10,115 nucleotides of DNA, taken from NCBI GenBank assembly GCA_052144935.1, contig JBKQPR010000215.1:1-10115 (forward strand), in the 5' to 3' direction. Source of the DNA: JOPF133 sp052144935. GTDB taxonomy: Bacteria; Acidobacteriota; Terriglobia; Bryobacterales; Bryobacteraceae. Shown here one piece after another: positions 1 to 6,458 of this stretch. The number at the start of each line of letters is the position of its first letter. Within the stretch, counting starts at the first letter, position 1. Below the pieces are notes generated by a model. The model was not told the DNA's origin and did not search any database. It saw only the letters and a list, made by a program, of their open reading frames with translations. The position numbers were made by a program, and so were the translations under genes.

Positions 1-28
1 ATCGGCCCGCGCCCAACCGCGCTAAGCG

Positions 29-35
29 AAAGGAG
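29..35 (+). promoter_or_regulatory. Shine-Dalgarno site of cheW
   Basis: AAAGGAG lies 9 bp before the ATG at 45, a near-ideal ribosome binding site that fixes the cheW start. It is the strongest such site in the chemotaxis cluster. A TAA at 23-25 or a TGA at 46-48 could end an upstream gene, but 44 bp are too few to decide. Confidence 0.7.
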
Positions 36-44
36 AACCATTTT

Positions 45-557
45 ATGAGCGTTACCGAAATCACCGACACGCGGCAGTATCTCACATTCAGACTGGGAGA
101 AGAGGTGTACGCAATCGACGTCGCCAAAGTCCGGGAAGTGCTCGATTTCACGACCATCACCAAGATCCCGCGCACGCCGGATTTCATGAGCGGCGTGATC
201 AACCTCCGCGGCAACGTGGTGCCCGTAGTCGATCTGCGGCTGTGTTTCGAAATGTCAAAAACCGAGAAAACCGTCAACACCTGCATCGTGGTTGTGGAGA
301 TGCTGGTGGATGGCGAGTCCAATGTGATCGGCGCGTTGGCCGACTCGGTCGAGGAGGTGATCGATCTGGAGCCGGAGCACATCCAGCCTCCGCCGAGAAT
401 CGGCGTCAAGATCCGGACCGATTTTATTAAAGGCATGGGCAAGCGCGACGCCCAATTGATCATGATCCTGGACATCGACCGGGTGTTCTCTACCGAGGAG
501 CTATCGCAGTTCCACGGTTCCGAGAGCCACAAACCATTGGCTGAAGTCAACGCCTGA
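45..557 (+). CDS. cheW: Chemotaxis coupling protein CheW
   Basis: A 170-residue cytoplasmic adaptor that links chemoreceptors to the histidine kinase CheA in the signalling array. The whole protein is one CheW-like (SH3-type) domain. Typical features are YLTFRLGEEVYAIDV (12-26), the KIPRTPDFMSGVINLRG stretch (40-56), the VVPVVDLR core (58-65), the VVVE strand (82-85), and a second half ending LIMILDIDRV (138-147). Length is normal for the family. The start is set by AAAGGAG 9 bp upstream. It is the first gene of a same-strand cheW-cheR-cheD-cheB group, with an 84-bp gap before the probable cheR start. No cheA or receptor gene is visible, so its partners must be outside the window. CheW domains also occur in CheV and CheA, but no extra domain is present here. 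The identification is secure. Confidence 0.95.
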   Translation: MSVTEITDTRQYLTFRLGEEVYAIDVAKVREVLDFTTITKIPRTPDFMSGVINLRGNVVPVVDLRLCFEMSKTEKTVNTCIVVVEMLVDGESNVIGALADSVEEVIDLEPEHIQPPPRIGVKIRTDFIKGMGKRDAQLIMILDIDRVFSTEELSQFHGSESHKPLAEVNA

Positions 558-561
558 CAGC

Positions 562-610
562 GAAGGGGGTGCGCTTCGACGGGGTCCTTGTGTCGACGGG
601 GTCCCCCTTC
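562..610 (+). repeat. Direct repeat and potential hairpin in cheW-cheR spacer
   Basis: A 12-bp sequence TCGACGGGGTCC occurs at 576-587 and again at 593-604 (period 17). The flanks GAAGGGGG (562-569) and CCCCCTTC (603-610) are perfect 8-bp inverted arms around a 33-bp loop. The structure lies just before the cheR start, which has no recognisable ribosome binding site, so it could affect cheR translation or partly terminate the message. This role is inference. Confidence 0.45.
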
Positions 611-641
611 CGGCGGGCCCCCCGCGCCTCGCTCAACCTAT

Positions 642-1484
642 ATGGATACGCAGAATGAAAGTCTGTCGGCTGCGGATTTCGACAGGCTCCGATCCTTGAT
701 TCATGCGGAATCCGGCATCAACTTGAACCGGGACAAGAAGACCATGCTGGAGATCCGCCTCAGGCGCCGGCTCCATAGCCTGCAGTTGTCCTCCTGCGCC
801 GAGTACTGCAGCTTCGTGTTTGCGCCCGGCGGCAGAAATCAGGAACTGGTCCATCTGATCGATGCCGTCACGACCAATAAGACCGACTTCTTTCGCGAGC
901 CGGACCATTTCGAGTTCCTCGCGTCCAAGGCGCTCCCGGACCTGGAGGCGCGGAACGGCGCGGACAGGAAGTCCCTCGTCTGGAGTGCGGGATGCTCCAC
1001 CGGAGAGGAGCCCTATACCCTGGCGATGGTGCTCAGCGAGTATGCCCAATGCCGCCCCGGTTTTCGGTTCAGCGTGTTGGCCACCGATATCAGCACCGCG
1101 GTGCTGGCCAAGGCCCGCATGGCCATTTTCAAGTCCGATGTGGTAAGACCGGTGCGCGAGAACTTGCGCAAGAAATACTTCATGCGCAGCCGCGATCCAG
1201 GTTCCGATCTGGTACGCGTCGTTCCCGAGCTGCGCGCAAAGATCGAGTTTCGGCGCGCCAACTTCATGGACGCGGACCACGGCCTGGCTGAGCCGCCCGA
1301 GATCGTCTTCTGCCGGAACGTCATCATTTATTTCGACCGGTCCACCCAGGTTCGCGTTCTGGAGAATCTCACCCGCCGGCTCGCCCCCGGCGGATATTTC
1401 TTCTCGGGTCACTCCGAGTCCCTGCAAAACATGGGCCTGCCGCTGGTCGCGGTGGGGCCGGCCGTCTATAGGAAGTGTGGATGA
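642..1484 (+). CDS. cheR: Chemoreceptor glutamate methyltransferase CheR
   Basis: Transfers a methyl group from S-adenosylmethionine to glutamates on chemoreceptors, raising receptor signalling during adaptation; it opposes CheB. The 280-residue protein has the small helical CheR N-terminal domain (about 10-70), the link motif TTNKTDFFRE (77-86), and a Rossmann methyltransferase domain. The SAM-binding motif SAGCSTGEEPYTLAM is at 115-129, ATDIS at 147-151, FCRNVIIYFD at 223-232 and GGYFFSGHSES at 250-260. I chose ATG 642 because the homologous part begins there. An open frame runs back to a TTG at 588, but those 18 residues are Pro/Gly/Arg-rich and sit in a repeat-bearing spacer. No Shine-Dalgarno sequence precedes 642. 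The stop codon overlaps the cheD start. No TPR or pentapeptide-tethering extension is present. Confidence 0.94.
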   Translation: MDTQNESLSAADFDRLRSLIHAESGINLNRDKKTMLEIRLRRRLHSLQLSSCAEYCSFVFAPGGRNQELVHLIDAVTTNKTDFFREPDHFEFLASKALPDLEARNGADRKSLVWSAGCSTGEEPYTLAMVLSEYAQCRPGFRFSVLATDISTAVLAKARMAIFKSDVVRPVRENLRKKYFMRSRDPGSDLVRVVPELRAKIEFRRANFMDADHGLAEPPEIVFCRNVIIYFDRSTQVRVLENLTRRLAPGGYFFSGHSESLQNMGLPLVAVGPAVYRKCG

Positions 1485-2026
1485 TGGCGCATCTTCCGCG
1501 AATCAGCGTGCAGCCCGGGCGGCTCTATCTGGCCCGCAACCCGACCATCCTGCGGACGATTCTGGGGTCGTGCGTGGGCGTGACCTTCTGGAGCGCCCGG
1601 CTTGGCGCCGGCGCATTATGCCATGGCATCCTGCCGCGGTGCCCTCGGGACACCGATGGCGCCGATGGTCACCGCTACGTCGATTTCAGCATTCGTTACC
1701 TCGCCAGGCAGTTTGACGCCCTGGGGGTTTCCCGTGAAGAGTTGGACGTTAAACTCTTCGGCGGCGCGGATGTGCTCCCGGTGACCGCGGCCAGACTGGC
1801 CAAACCCACGGTTGGCGCCTTGAATTGCCAAGCCGCATGGGAGGTTCTGGCAGAAGAAGGCCTCCGCGTCACGGCATCCGACCTGGGTGGAATTCGAGGC
1901 CGCACCATCCGTTTCCATACCGGGACCGGCGAGGTGCTTCTGCAGCGGCTTGCTACGTTGCCCAAAGCGGTCCCGTGCGAAAACGATGTCACACCGGCCC
2001 AAAGAAATCCGCAGGCCCGATTATGA
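1481..2026 (+). CDS. cheD: Chemoreceptor glutamine deamidase CheD
   Basis: Converts specific receptor glutamines to glutamates, creating CheR methylation sites; in some bacteria it also binds CheC. The 181-residue protein shows the CheD signature: TILGSCVGV with catalytic Cys31 (and Thr26), His48 in LCHGILP, KLFGGADVL (91-99), an Asn at 115, and the C-terminal block DLGGIRGRTIRFHTGTGEV (134-152). Cys and His fit the cysteine-hydrolase dyad of the family. The start is ATG 1481, forming ATGATGA with the cheR stop, with AGGAAG at 1470-1475. ATG 1484 has better spacing from that site and is equally possible; a GTG at 1475 is less likely. The last 25 residues run past the conserved block and overlap the cheB start. 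No cheC is visible. Confidence 0.93.
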   Translation: MMAHLPRISVQPGRLYLARNPTILRTILGSCVGVTFWSARLGAGALCHGILPRCPRDTDGADGHRYVDFSIRYLARQFDALGVSREELDVKLFGGADVLPVTAARLAKPTVGALNCQAAWEVLAEEGLRVTASDLGGIRGRTIRFHTGTGEVLLQRLATLPKAVPCENDVTPAQRNPQARL

Positions 2027-3087
2027 CCCAAGAGAGAATCCGCGTTCTGATTGTGGACGATTCCGCGCTCGTGCGGCAAACCTTGAGCCAGGTGCTGTCC
2101 ACGGACCCCGCCATCGAGGTCATCGCTACCGCCAGCGATCCCTTCGTCGCTGCCGAACGAATCAGCGAACAAATGCCGGATGTGATCACGCTCGATATCG
2201 AGATGCCCCGCATGGACGGGCTGACGTTTTTGCGGAAGATCATGGCGCAACACCCCATACCCGTGGTCATCTGTTCCTCGCTCGCCGAAGAGGGCGCCCA
2301 GACCACGCTCAAAGCCCTCGAATATGGTGCCGTGGAGATTATTGCCAAGCCGCGGCTGGGGAGCAAACAGTTCCTGGAGGAATCCCGCGTCCTGCTCTGC
2401 CAGGCCGTCCGGGCCGCCGCGGCGGCGCGGTTGGGGCCGCCCGCGCCCAGCCGTACCGTCGAGCCGAAGCTCACGGCCGATGCCGTCCTTTCCCGCGGCA
2501 CGGCGGCGATGCTGGAAACCACTGAGAAGGTCGTAGTCATTGGCGCATCCACGGGAGGAACCGAGGCGCTCCGGTCGCTGCTCGAAGCCATGCCCCCCGA
2601 TGCGCCCGGCATCGTCATCGTGCAGCATATGCCGGAAATGTTCACCCGCGCCTTCGCGCAGCGGTTGGACAGCCTCTGCCGGATCGCCGTAAAAGAGGCC
2701 GAACCCAACGATACGGTTCTCCGCGGGCGCGCGCTGATTGCGCCCGGCAACCATCACACGCTCCTCAAACGAAGCGGCGCGCGATACTATGCGGACATCA
2801 AGGACGGGCCGCTCGTCTCGCGGCATCGTCCCTCGGTGGACGTGTTGTTTCGCTCCGCCGCGCGCTACGCGGGGCCCAATGCGGTCGCCGCGATCCTGAC
2901 CGGCATGGGTGACGACGGCGCAAGCGGCATTTTGGAAATGAAGCTGGCCGGAGCGGTAACCATCGCTCAGGATGAAGCGACCTCGGTAGTTTTCGGCATG
3001 CCCAACGAGGCCATCAAACGGGGCGCGGTCGACATGGTCCTGCCGTTGCCACAGATCGCCGGCTCCATCCTCGCCCATGCCCGATGA
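2023..3087 (+). CDS. cheB: Chemotaxis response regulator methylesterase CheB
   Basis: Removes methyl groups from receptor glutamyl esters (and can deamidate glutamines) when its receiver domain is phosphorylated by CheA. The 354-residue protein has a receiver domain (about 5-125) with acidic Asp12-Asp13, phospho-acceptor Asp58 in LDIEMPRMDG, and Lys109 in IAKP. An Ala/Pro-rich linker spans about 130-165 and the methylesterase domain about 168-354. The catalytic triad is visible as Ser176 in GASTGG, His202 in QHMP and Asp298 in GMGDDG. The start is ATG 2023, which overlaps the cheD stop (ATGA) and begins exactly where homology starts. No good Shine-Dalgarno site precedes it, so coupling to cheD is likely. 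It is the last + strand gene of the cluster and meets the - strand TIM-barrel gene tail to tail after 26 bp. Confidence 0.95.
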   Translation: MTQERIRVLIVDDSALVRQTLSQVLSTDPAIEVIATASDPFVAAERISEQMPDVITLDIEMPRMDGLTFLRKIMAQHPIPVVICSSLAEEGAQTTLKALEYGAVEIIAKPRLGSKQFLEESRVLLCQAVRAAAAARLGPPAPSRTVEPKLTADAVLSRGTAAMLETTEKVVVIGASTGGTEALRSLLEAMPPDAPGIVIVQHMPEMFTRAFAQRLDSLCRIAVKEAEPNDTVLRGRALIAPGNHHTLLKRSGARYYADIKDGPLVSRHRPSVDVLFRSAARYAGPNAVAAILTGMGDDGASGILEMKLAGAVTIAQDEATSVVFGMPNEAIKRGAVDMVLPLPQIAGSILAHAR

Positions 3088-3113
3088 GCACCAGGCTGGC
3101 AGTCGCCATCCCC

Positions 3114-4067
3114 CTACGCCGTCACCGGCGGCACCAGCGTCTTCAAGTACTCGTGGGCCACCTTGAACCCGCGCTTGTACTGCTCGGTGAAGTTGCCCTG
3201 GGCGTCGTTCGCCGGATAATAGAACTGGTCCTCGTTCTCGATGTTCATCGCGCCGGCATAGCCGACTTCCGACAACACCGAGAAGAAGCCCTTCCAATCC
3301 ACCGAACCGTAGCCCGGCACGCGGAAGCGCCACCAGCGCTGGTTGTCCACCGGCTGAATGCCCGCGCGCCGCACCACGTGCCACAAAATCTCGGTGTCCT
3401 TCAGATGCACGTCGTAGATTTTAGAGACGAATTCGCGCGCCGCCGCGACCGGGTCCATGAATTGCCACACCAGGTGCGAGGGGTCGAACTGCAGGCCCAC
3501 GTGGGGGCTGTCGTTGAAGGCCTTGAACAGGGCCTCCCAGCCTACCGGCCCGGTGGCGATATTGGGGCCGCCGGCGTATGGCTCCCACAGGATGCGCACG
3601 TTGTACTTCTCGCACAGCGGAAAGTACTTTTCGGTATAGACCTTGACGATCTCGTCCACCTGCTGGGCCAGCGGACGTTCCTTGATGGTGCCGGACTGGC
3701 CGCCGATGTTGGGAATCCCCAGCTTCCCGCACAACTCCAGGCACTTCACGGTATAGGTATTCTGGCGCTCGCGGCGGGCGGGATCGGCGTCGATGTGGTT
3801 GCCGTCCACCGCCAGCGCCGAAGCATAGATGCCGGCGCGCTGGATCTTCTCCTTGATGGCGGCGATCTTGGCGTCGTCCAGTTGGTCGGGATTCAGCCGC
3901 AATTGCATGCTGGTGAAGCCTTCGGCCTTGACGAACTCCAGGTTGGCGTCGGTGTACTGGCACAGCACCCCGAGCTTGGGCTTCCAATTGAGCGGGCGCT
4001 GCCGCTGCGCCTGCGCTGCGGCGGCCGCGGACATGGCAGTGAGAACGGTGCGTCGAGTAATGGTCAC
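3114..4067 (-). CDS. Tat-exported sugar isomerase/epimerase-like TIM barrel
   Basis: A 317-residue protein of the xylose-isomerase-like TIM-barrel superfamily (AP endonuclease 2 / sugar phosphate isomerase-epimerase type). The N-terminus TRRTVLTAMSAAAAAQAQ (4-21) is a short Tat-type signal, so the protein is probably exported folded. Candidate metal ligands occupy the usual places at strand ends: Glu162 (WEPY), Asp195 and His198 (FDPSH), His221 (VHLKD) and Glu277 (NIENED). Substrate cannot be told from sequence; relatives act on sugars, inositols or hydroxypyruvate. The start is GTG 4067, needed to keep the twin arginines; a later ATG (residue 12) would lose the signal. No clear Shine-Dalgarno site is seen. 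It lies 12 bp after the zinc-ribbon gene and is probably co-transcribed with it. Secreted TIM-barrel proteins of this form are abundant in Acidobacteria and Planctomycetes. Confidence 0.85.
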   Translation of the reverse strand: MTITRRTVLTAMSAAAAAQAQRQRPLNWKPKLGVLCQYTDANLEFVKAEGFTSMQLRLNPDQLDDAKIAAIKEKIQRAGIYASALAVDGNHIDADPARRERQNTYTVKCLELCGKLGIPNIGGQSGTIKERPLAQQVDEIVKVYTEKYFPLCEKYNVRILWEPYAGGPNIATGPVGWEALFKAFNDSPHVGLQFDPSHLVWQFMDPVAAAREFVSKIYDVHLKDTEILWHVVRRAGIQPVDNQRWWRFRVPGYGSVDWKGFFSVLSEVGYAGAMNIENEDQFYYPANDAQGNFTEQYKRGFKVAHEYLKTLVPPVTA

Positions 4068-4079
4068 GCCTCGACAATA

Positions 4080-4343
4080 CTAGGATCTGGGGGGCGGTTG
4101 CAAGGGGTCCACGCCGGTCCAACTCTTAAGCGGGATCCGGTTCAGCTTGCCGCACAAGGAACACTCCACGCTGACCACCATTTCGTCGAAATCGAAGACC
4201 CGCACGAGCGGCAGCACGCGCTCCCTGCAGTGTTCGCAGACGATCCGGTGTTCGAGCGCCCGGACCCGCATGAATTCGGATATCGCTTTCTTATCTCCCG
4301 TGCGCAGAGCCTGGAGGAGCAAAAGTGCCTCGCTGCGATTCAT
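4080..4343 (-). CDS. Small four-cysteine zinc-ribbon protein, unknown function
   Basis: An 87-residue protein I do not recognise as a named family. A helical Leu-rich N-terminus (4-30) is followed by two Cys pairs, Cys36-x2-Cys39 (CEHC) and Cys61-x2-Cys64 (CSLC), separated by a beta-prone VLPLVRVFDFDEMVVSVE stretch. This is the layout of a zinc ribbon, suggesting a nucleic-acid- or protein-binding role. The C-terminus is Pro-rich. The start is ATG 4343. There is no Shine-Dalgarno site, but TAGAAT lies just upstream and could be a -10 box of a leaderless transcript. It directly precedes the TIM-barrel gene (12 bp) and is probably the promoter-proximal gene of a two-gene unit. A shared function is not evident. 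Confidence 0.65.
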   Translation of the reverse strand: MNRSEALLLLQALRTGDKKAISEFMRVRALEHRIVCEHCRERVLPLVRVFDFDEMVVSVECSLCGKLNRIPLKSWTGVDPLQPPPRS

Positions 4344-4417
4344 AGAGGTATTCTATCTCACTCCCCCACGAACCGATGCCCCACCACGGCTGGGGCGGCG
4401 GGTCGTGACAGGAAGTT

Positions 4418-4548
4418 TTCCGCCAAAGGGAATGTTCCCTCCACGCAGGTTGCCACAAGATCTTGTGCCCGCAGACGGCGTTTTTCCCTACTTGTTGTGA
4501 CGGCCGGCGTGCAACCTGCGTGAAGTGAATATCCCCTCTTCCGCCAAA
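4418..4548. repeat. 10-bp direct repeats flanking an inverted-repeat segment
   Basis: TTCCGCCAAA occurs at 4418-4427 and 4539-4548. Between them lie 12-bp perfect inverted arms, CACGCAGGTTGC (4442-4453) and GCAACCTGCGTG (4511-4522), and within those a 14-bp perfect palindrome CACAAGATCTTGTG (4454-4467). AGGGAA-TG-TTCCCT (4427-4440) is a further dyad, and CCGCCA-AA-TGGCGG (4541-4554) overlaps the right repeat. The layout could be a tiny inserted element with target duplications, a structured RNA leader, or clustered operators. No function is demonstrated. Confidence 0.5.
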
Positions 4549-4743
4549 TGGCGGTCGGAATGCGGTTCATCGAAACGAAAACTTCGGGTTCCTATTCCGG
4601 CTGATGGACTTCCGGGCTGGGCGGCTACCCATCCACTCGTGGGCGGGAAGGGTGTTGAGTTTCGCTTGAACCGTATCCGGGGATCGCGCAGCAGTCATCC
4701 CAAGCGCGTCCAAACGGGTACTCCCATGTGGCGCCAATCATGG

Positions 4744-4749
4744 TATAAC
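4744..4749 (+). promoter_or_regulatory. Candidate -10 box of the antitoxin gene
   Basis: TATAAC, 13 bp before the antitoxin ATG at 4763, matches five of six bases of a sigma-70 -10 box. No convincing -35 element is found at the expected distance, and no Shine-Dalgarno site precedes the ATG, so the transcript would have a very short leader. Confidence 0.35.
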
Positions 4750-4762
4750 ACGCGGCAGTAAT

Positions 4763-4924
4763 ATGAGAACGGCGATTTCCATCGATGACGGACTGTTGCA
4801 TGAAGCGGACGAAACCGCGCGGCGGATGGGACTGAGCCGCAGCCGCCTTTTCGCGCTGGCAGTCGGCGATTTCCTGCACCGGAAGCGGGGGCAACAGATG
4901 CTGCTCCGGCTGAACGAAGTCTGA
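4763..4924 (+). CDS. MazE/CopG-type ribbon-helix-helix antitoxin, C-terminus frameshifted
   Basis: The 53-residue product begins MRTAISIDDGLLHEAD and continues ARRMGLSRSRLFALAVGDFL. That is a strand followed by two helices, the DNA-binding ribbon-helix-helix fold of MazE-like antitoxins. Antitoxins of this kind are usually about 75-85 residues. Here a TGA at 4922-4924 cuts the frame. The expected toxin-binding tail can be read in other frames: DGVEPTEKRLLKGIRAK from 4923 to 4973, then VRRTVKERW from 4975 ending at a TGA at 5002-5004. That TGA overlaps the GTG of the toxin remnant at 5001. I infer two frameshifts, near 4921 and near 4974. The DNA-binding part could still fold, but the neutralising tail is lost, so the gene is probably inactive as an antitoxin. 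Confidence 0.6.
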   Translation: MRTAISIDDGLLHEADETARRMGLSRSRLFALAVGDFLHRKRGQQMLLRLNEV

Positions 4925-5000
4925 CGGTGTAGAACCAACGGAAAAGCGGCTGCTGAAAGGAATCAGAGCCAAAGGTCCGCCGCACGGTCAAGGAACGCTG

Positions 5001-5363
5001 GTGAGCGAGATCCGGCAGGACAAGTGTACGGGCTTGACTTCGGGCCCGCGGCAGGCTCGGCGAGTGCCGAGCGGCATCCCTGCGTGGTTGTCCGGAACGA
5101 TATTTTCAACCGGAGCGCGATTCGAACGAGCGTCGTGTGCCTGATTACGTCGAATCTGAGCCGGGCGAACGCGCCGGGCGAACGCGCCGGGCAACGTACT
5201 TCTGAAGAAGGGCGAGGCCAATCTTCCGAGGGCGAGCGTAGGGAACGTATCGCAGATCCTCACCGTCGACAGGGCAGAGCTTGTGGAATCGACCGGCACG
5301 CTGAGCGGCGCCGCGGCCGGAGCCGTATGCGACGGATTGCACCTGCTGTTTGACCGGCTGTGA
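5001..5363 (+). pseudogene. MazF/PemK-type toxin gene, doubly frameshifted
   Basis: A remnant of a MazF-family mRNA endoribonuclease directly after the antitoxin. Three segments in different frames join into a normal MazF of about 117 residues. VSEIRQ is read from GTG 5001. Then VYGLDFGPAAGSASAERHP, CVVVRND and CLITSNLSRANAP follow in the frame of 5024. Then GNVLLKKGEANLP to LLFDRL, ending at TGA 5361-5363, returns to the first frame. The breaks fit a one-base loss near 5017 and a 13-bp tandem duplication at 5160-5192. RHPCVVVRND, ITSNL and the APGNVLL block are family hallmarks. The two lesions nearly cancel, but the first frame meets a stop in the middle, so no full toxin can be made without recoding. 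The frames were aligned by eye, and a database homolog was not consulted. Confidence 0.75.
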
Positions 5364-5469
5364 CGCAGCAACCCGCCGGGGCACGCGAGCGGGCATCTTC
5401 CGGGAGTCCAACTCCGCGGCTAGCTAGGCTACACAGTCAAGTGGATAACTGCCGGATGCCCGGCCAACC
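5142..5469 (+). repeat. Left copy of a ~320-bp direct repeat
   Basis: From TGATTACGTCGAATCT onward this stretch matches 8548-8865 through the 3' half of the MazF gene and about 100 bp of downstream non-coding DNA, to CCGGATGCCCGGCCAACC. By eye roughly nine in ten bases match over the coding part, with the 13-bp duplication as the main gap; the non-coding tail is less well conserved but clearly related. The two copies have the same orientation and bracket the kinase gene. Confidence 0.75.
5160..5192 (+). repeat. 13-bp tandem duplication inside the MazF remnant
   Basis: The tract has period 13 (unit CGGGCGAACGCGC, about 2.5 copies). The second MazF copy in this window has a single unit at the matching place, so the extra 13 bp is an insertion that shifts the frame by +1. 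Confidence 0.8.
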
Positions 5470-5568
5470 GGGAGCTGTACCGCCAACCCTGGCCGGATTT
5501 ACGGCACTGTGCCGGATTGCAGGCGGAGGCCGCACGGGAAGCTGCTGCCGGGAGCGCCCACGCGTGAA

Positions 5569-5580
5569 GCGGAATTCCGC
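5569..5580. repeat. 12-bp perfect palindrome after the kinase stop
   Basis: GCGGAATTCCGC is self-complementary and lies 2 bp beyond the stop codon of the kinase tail frame (- strand). There is no U-run after it, so a terminator role is not supported by more than its position. Confidence 0.3.
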
Positions 5581-5582
5581 CG

Positions 5583-6302
5583 TCAGTGCTTGAAGGCAGT
5601 CTGCCAGTTCTCGACGACCGTGAAAGGCGTGGTGTCAAGGGTCTTCGGCGACGTCACAAAGAGAAAACGCTGGCCATCGGCGGTCGCCACATAACGGTTG
5701 CGGCGCGTCGTTTCGCCGACCACCGGCACGTCGAGCAAGTCTTTGGGAATCCCCGCCTCAAAGGAAGACCCGGCCGCTTTCACGTCCACGGCTTCCAATT
5801 TCGTTCCGTTCAGGAAATACAGCTCCTTGCCGTCGCGACGCCAGGATGGTTCGGTTCCACCGCTTGTCGAGATCTGCCACTTGCCGCCGGCCGGCGGGAA
5901 GTTCTGGACAAAGACCTCCAATCTGCCGGACTCCTCCGACACATAAGCGATCCAGCGCCCATCGGGAGACAGATTCCCGCGAGTCTGCGCAAAGGGAGCT
6001 TTCAGCACCGGGTAGGGCTTGCGATCCCCGCTCATGGGCAAAGCGTCAATCTCATGGGAGTTGATGTTGAACAACAGGAGTTTTCCATCCGCCGACCAGT
6101 CTTCCACGGACGTCGACGCCGCGGCTTCAAGCAAGGGCTCGTCGGCGCCTGCGCCCGAGGCAGCCTTCCAATAAATATCGCGGTGCCCCTTGCGGCTCGA
6201 GGAGAACGCGATCCTCGATCCATCGGGAGACCAGACAGGGTTCGTCTCGTCCGCCTTGTCGAAGGTGAAGCGCGAACTGACGCCGCGCGTCAGGTCCAGC
6301 AC
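5583..6302 (-). CDS. Severed C-terminal beta-propeller half of the Ser/Thr kinase
   Basis: This is the continuation of the upstream kinase gene in exactly the same reading frame, beyond an in-frame TAA at 6453-6455. Open frame without a stop runs from 6452 to the TGA at 5583 (289 sense codons). The part given here starts at the first plausible initiator, GTG 6302, for a 239-residue product. The tail holds TolB/PD40-type propeller repeats: NPALSPDGKRLAVGR (before GTG 6302), NPVWSPDGSRIAFSSSR, EDWSADGKLLLFN, GNLSPDGRWIAYVSEESG and PSWRRDGKELYFLNG. Starting at 6302 would lose the first of these, which argues against an independent gene. No Shine-Dalgarno site is evident. It is most likely a pseudogenised 3' part, a readthrough product, or the result of a sequence error. 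Confidence 0.6.
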   Translation of the reverse strand: MLDLTRGVSSRFTFDKADETNPVWSPDGSRIAFSSSRKGHRDIYWKAASGAGADEPLLEAAASTSVEDWSADGKLLLFNINSHEIDALPMSGDRKPYPVLKAPFAQTRGNLSPDGRWIAYVSEESGRLEVFVQNFPPAGGKWQISTSGGTEPSWRRDGKELYFLNGTKLEAVDVKAAGSSFEAGIPKDLLDVPVVGETTRRNRYVATADGQRFLFVTSPKTLDTTPFTVVENWQTAFKH

Positions 6303-6449
6303 CCAGATGTCGCGGGTGTTGGTGGCCGGGTCCAGGCGGCCGACTGCCAGCCGCTTCCCGTCGGGGGAAAGCGCGGGATTGGTGTAAACGGCCGGTTCCC
6401 CAACCGTTCCGAGCTGCTTGCCCTGGCGATCGTACCACGTGAGATCGTT

Positions 6450-6458
6450 AGGTTACGG
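6450..6458 (-). other. In-frame TAA interrupting the kinase-propeller gene
   Basis: Read on the - strand the codons are CCG-TAA-CCT, between LAYRRALPP and PNDLTWYDRQGKQLG. Both sides read as one continuous family sequence, since propeller kinases commonly have an LAYR strand followed by a LTWYDRQGK strand. No frame change is involved, because 8165 and 6302 are in the same frame. Confidence 0.85.

Larger units (their letters stand above)
4344..4762. other. Non-coding divergent region with palindromes
   Basis: This 419-bp gap separates the - strand zinc-ribbon gene from the + strand antitoxin gene. No open frame in it has convincing coding character. It holds a set of short palindromes between 4418 and 4554, listed separately, and a probable -10 element near the antitoxin start. 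The rest, about 4555-4740, shows nothing I can name. Confidence 0.5.

Noticed and set aside
1..44. 3' end of an upstream gene (TAA at 23-25 or TGA at 46-48)
   Set aside because: Too few bases to distinguish a real gene end from chance stop codons.
633..1427. - strand frame of 264 codons over cheR
   Set aside because: Antisense shadow of cheR with no recognisable domain.
1696..3384. Long - strand open frame of 562 codons across cheD and cheB
   Set aside because: Antisense to strongly conserved cheD/cheB; low-complexity Arg/Gly/Ala composition without motifs.
3084..4523. Long + strand open frame of 479 codons
   Set aside because: It is antisense to the TIM-barrel and zinc-ribbon genes, whose proteins have clear motifs; the long frame results from high GC third-position bias.
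4358..4570. - strand frame of 70 codons upstream of the zinc-ribbon gene
   Set aside because: It spans the palindrome cluster and has no coding features; it is likelier a by-product of the repeats.
4525..4761. + strand frame of 78 codons before the antitoxin gene
   Set aside because: No ribosome binding site, no recognisable domain, and it overlaps a palindrome and the candidate antitoxin promoter.
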